Assembly: GCA_955652625.1 (NCBI GenBank)
Contig: CATPBM010000047.1
Coordinates: 1 to 7,267, forward strand
Reading direction: 5' to 3'
DNA: 7,267 nucleotides
Source of the DNA: an uncultured Steroidobacteraceae bacterium
GTDB lineage: Bacteria > Pseudomonadota > Gammaproteobacteria > Steroidobacterales > Steroidobacteraceae
Positions 5,673-7,267 of this stretch are shown piece after piece. Position 1 is the first letter of the stretch. Each line of letters starts with the position of its first letter. The notes below the pieces were generated by a model, which was not told the DNA's origin, made no database searches, and was given only the letters and a program-made list of their open reading frames with translations. Both the position numbers and the translations under genes were made by a program.

Positions 5673-7267
5673 TCACCAGATCCGCACGCGCTCCGCAGGC
5701 GCGATGTACAGTTTGTCCCCCGCTTGCACGTTGAACGCCGCATACCAGGCGTCGATGTTGGGCAGCGGGCCGTTGACGCGGAAGCGCGACGGACTGTGCA
5801 CGTCCGACATCACCAGCTGGCGCAGCGCCCCCTCACGGTACTTCTCGCGCCACACCTGGGCGTAGGCGAGGAAAAAGCGCTGGTCACCGCTCAAGCCGTC
5901 GATCACCGCCGCCGCCTCACCCTTGAGCGAGATCACGTACGCCTCGTGGGCCATGTTGAGCCCTCCCAGGTCGCCGATGTTCTCGCCGATGGTGTTGGCG
6001 CCGTTCACCTTGAGCCCGGGAAGTGCCTCGAAGCCCGAGAACTCCTTGATGAGGCGCGCGGTACGCGCGCTGAACACCTCCGCATCCCGCGCCGTCCACC
6101 AGTCCTTCATGGAGCCGTCCGGGCCGAACTTGCGCCCCTGGTCGTCGAAGCCGTGCCCGATTTCGTGTCCGATCACCGCGCCGATCGCGCCGAAGTTCAC
6201 CGCAGCGTCGGCGTTGGGGTCGAAGAACGGCGGCTGCAGGATGGCGGCCGGGAACACGATCTCGTTGTTCGAGGGGTTGTAGTAGGCGTTGATCTCCTGC
6301 GGCGTCATCTGCCACTCGGCGCGATCGACCGGCTTGTCGAGGCGCGCGACCTGATAGTTCCATTGCCACTCGTTCGCGCGGCGCACATTGCCGAGCAGAT
6401 CGTCGTGGCGGATCACGAGCGCCGAGTAGTCCTTCCATTTGTCCGGGTAGCCGATCTTCGGCGTGAACATGGCGAGCTTCTCGTGAGCGCGCGTCTTGGT
6501 CTCGGGCGTCATCCAGTCGAGCGCATCGATGCGCGCACTGAGCGCGGCGCGCAGGTCCGCGACCAGCTCCTGCATCTGCGCCTTGGACTCGGGCGGGAAA
6601 TACTTCGCGACATACAACCGCCCCACCGACTCCCCGACCGCGTCGTCGACCGCATCGACGCCGCGCTTCCAGCGCTCGCGCTGCTGCGGCTGTCCGCGCA
6701 TCGTCTGGCCGTAGAAGGCAAAGCGGGCCTCGTCGAAGCGCTTGGGCAGGTAAGGCGCGTGGCTGCTCAGATAGTGGAACGTCAGGAAGGCCTGCAGCGT
6801 CGGCACCGGGGTGTGGTGGAAGAGCTCAGCAAGATCGTGGATCGCGCTGAGCTCGCCGAGCACCAGGTCCTCTCGGGCGCCGAGGTGCTCGGCCTCGAGG
6901 AATGCCTGCCAGGGAAAGGCGGGTGCAAAGGCGAGCAACTGCTGCTTGGTGCGCGGGTTGTAGACGAAGTCCACGTCGCGGCGCTTCTCGATCGGCCACT
7001 GCACCTTAGAGGCGGCGGTCTCGAACGCCATGACGTCACGAGCCTTGCCGGCGGCATCCGCGACGCCGCCCAGGGTGAGCATCTGCGCGATGTAGCTGAC
7101 GTACTTGCTGCGCAGCTCCTTGAGCTGCGGATCATCCTTTAGGTAGTAGTCGCGATCAGGCAGACCGAGTGTCGACTCGCTGATGACGACGCTGTAGCGG
7201 TCGGGGTTTTTGAAATCCGCCGGCAGCTGCACGTCGAACAGCGATGCGAACCCCAGCTCCCCGAACA
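5673..7267 (-). CDS. M13-family zinc metallopeptidase (neprilysin/PepO-like), 5' end missing
   Basis: The frame is open from the right edge to the TGA at 5675-5673 and gives 530 residues. Family members have about 650-700, so the signal peptide or lipobox and about 130-160 N-terminal residues lie outside the window. The first visible residues (FGELGFASLFD, then PADFKNPDRY and LGLPDRDYYL) are normal family sequence, so the GTG at 7232 is not the true start. Substrate-binding NAYYNPSNNEIVFPAAIL lies at about fragment residues 326-343. The zinc motif HEIGH is at 367-371 (bases 6167-6153), with FDDQGRKFGPDG after it, and ENIGDLGG supplies the third zinc ligand Glu428 and Asp432. The C-terminus ends in VRIW, matching the conserved terminal Trp of the family. 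Bacterial members are usually exported enzymes that cleave short peptides. No frameshift or missing catalytic residue is seen. Its 3' end converges on hemJ. Confidence 0.96.
   Translation of the reverse strand, partial: FGELGFASLFDVQLPADFKNPDRYSVVISESTLGLPDRDYYLKDDPQLKELRSKYVSYIAQMLTLGGVADAAGKARDVMAFETAASKVQWPIEKRRDVDFVYNPRTKQQLLAFAPAFPWQAFLEAEHLGAREDLVLGELSAIHDLAELFHHTPVPTLQAFLTFHYLSSHAPYLPKRFDEARFAFYGQTMRGQPQQRERWKRGVDAVDDAVGESVGRLYVAKYFPPESKAQMQELVADLRAALSARIDALDWMTPETKTRAHEKLAMFTPKIGYPDKWKDYSALVIRHDDLLGNVRRANEWQWNYQVARLDKPVDRAEWQMTPQEINAYYNPSNNEIVFPAAILQPPFFDPNADAAVNFGAIGAVIGHEIGHGFDDQGRKFGPDGSMKDWWTARDAEVFSARTARLIKEFSGFEALPGLKVNGANTIGENIGDLGGLNMAHEAYVISLKGEAAAVIDGLSGDQRFFLAYAQVWREKYREGALRQLVMSDVHSPSRFRVNGPLPNIDAWYAAFNVQAGDKLYIAPAERVRIW

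Noticed and set aside
5724..7142. Long plus-strand open frame (472 codons) opposite the M13 peptidase gene
   Set aside because: It is antisense to a gene with intact zinc-binding motifs, and its translation is a low-information Arg/Leu/Val/His-rich sequence typical of a shadow frame.
7230..7232. GTG as the true start of the M13 peptidase
   Set aside because: The frame continues upstream to the window edge with typical M13 sequence (FGELGFASLFD), so the GTG is an internal Val codon and the gene is cut by the edge.
1..7267. Mobile element, phage, toxin-antitoxin or CRISPR content
   Set aside because: No transposase, integrase, tRNA-like sequence, direct-repeat array or small paired toxin genes were found. 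Base and codon use look even across the genes.

Overview
The window is a gene-dense stretch of GC-rich bacterial DNA. The proteins look proteobacterial, probably a gammaproteobacterium near the Xanthomonadales/Nevskiales/Steroidobacter group. That placement is a judgement from protein style and codon use (third positions mostly G or C, TACAAT-type -10 elements), not from a marker gene. No rRNA, tRNA, CRISPR array, insertion sequence or phage gene is visible. The odd length and a 45-base inverted repeat starting exactly at base 1 suggest a whole contig from a draft or metagenome assembly.

Left block (1-2518): a secreted subtilisin-family (S8) serine peptidase runs leftward off the window, with its Asp, His, Asn and Ser active-site motifs visible. 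Divergent from it, across a short intergenic region, lies a two-gene operon for an ECF sigma factor and a single-pass membrane anti-sigma factor. The layout suggests an envelope-stress or secretion circuit in which the sigma factor controls the peptidase, or the peptidase acts on the anti-sigma factor. That link is inferred from gene order only.

Middle block (2522-5141, minus strand): fhs encodes a complete formate-tetrahydrofolate ligase that makes 10-formyl-THF from formate, THF and ATP. Seven bases after its stop begins a 300-residue conserved protein of unknown function with ATP-grasp-like motifs, very likely in the same operon.

Right block (5142-7267): a 108-base divergent spacer separates fhs from hemJ (plus strand). 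hemJ encodes a small membrane protoporphyrinogen IX oxidase of heme synthesis and has a -10-like TACAAT so close to its ATG that the message may be leaderless. hemJ ends 6 bases from the end of a convergent M13 (neprilysin/PepO-type) zinc metallopeptidase gene, which has its HExxH and ExxxD motifs but loses its 5' part at the right edge.

The block contains two peptidases predicted to act outside the cytoplasm, one regulatory pair, one C1-metabolism enzyme with an uncharacterised partner, and one heme enzyme. The least explained parts are the fhs-linked protein, the peptidase/sigma/anti-sigma triad, and the terminal inverted repeat.
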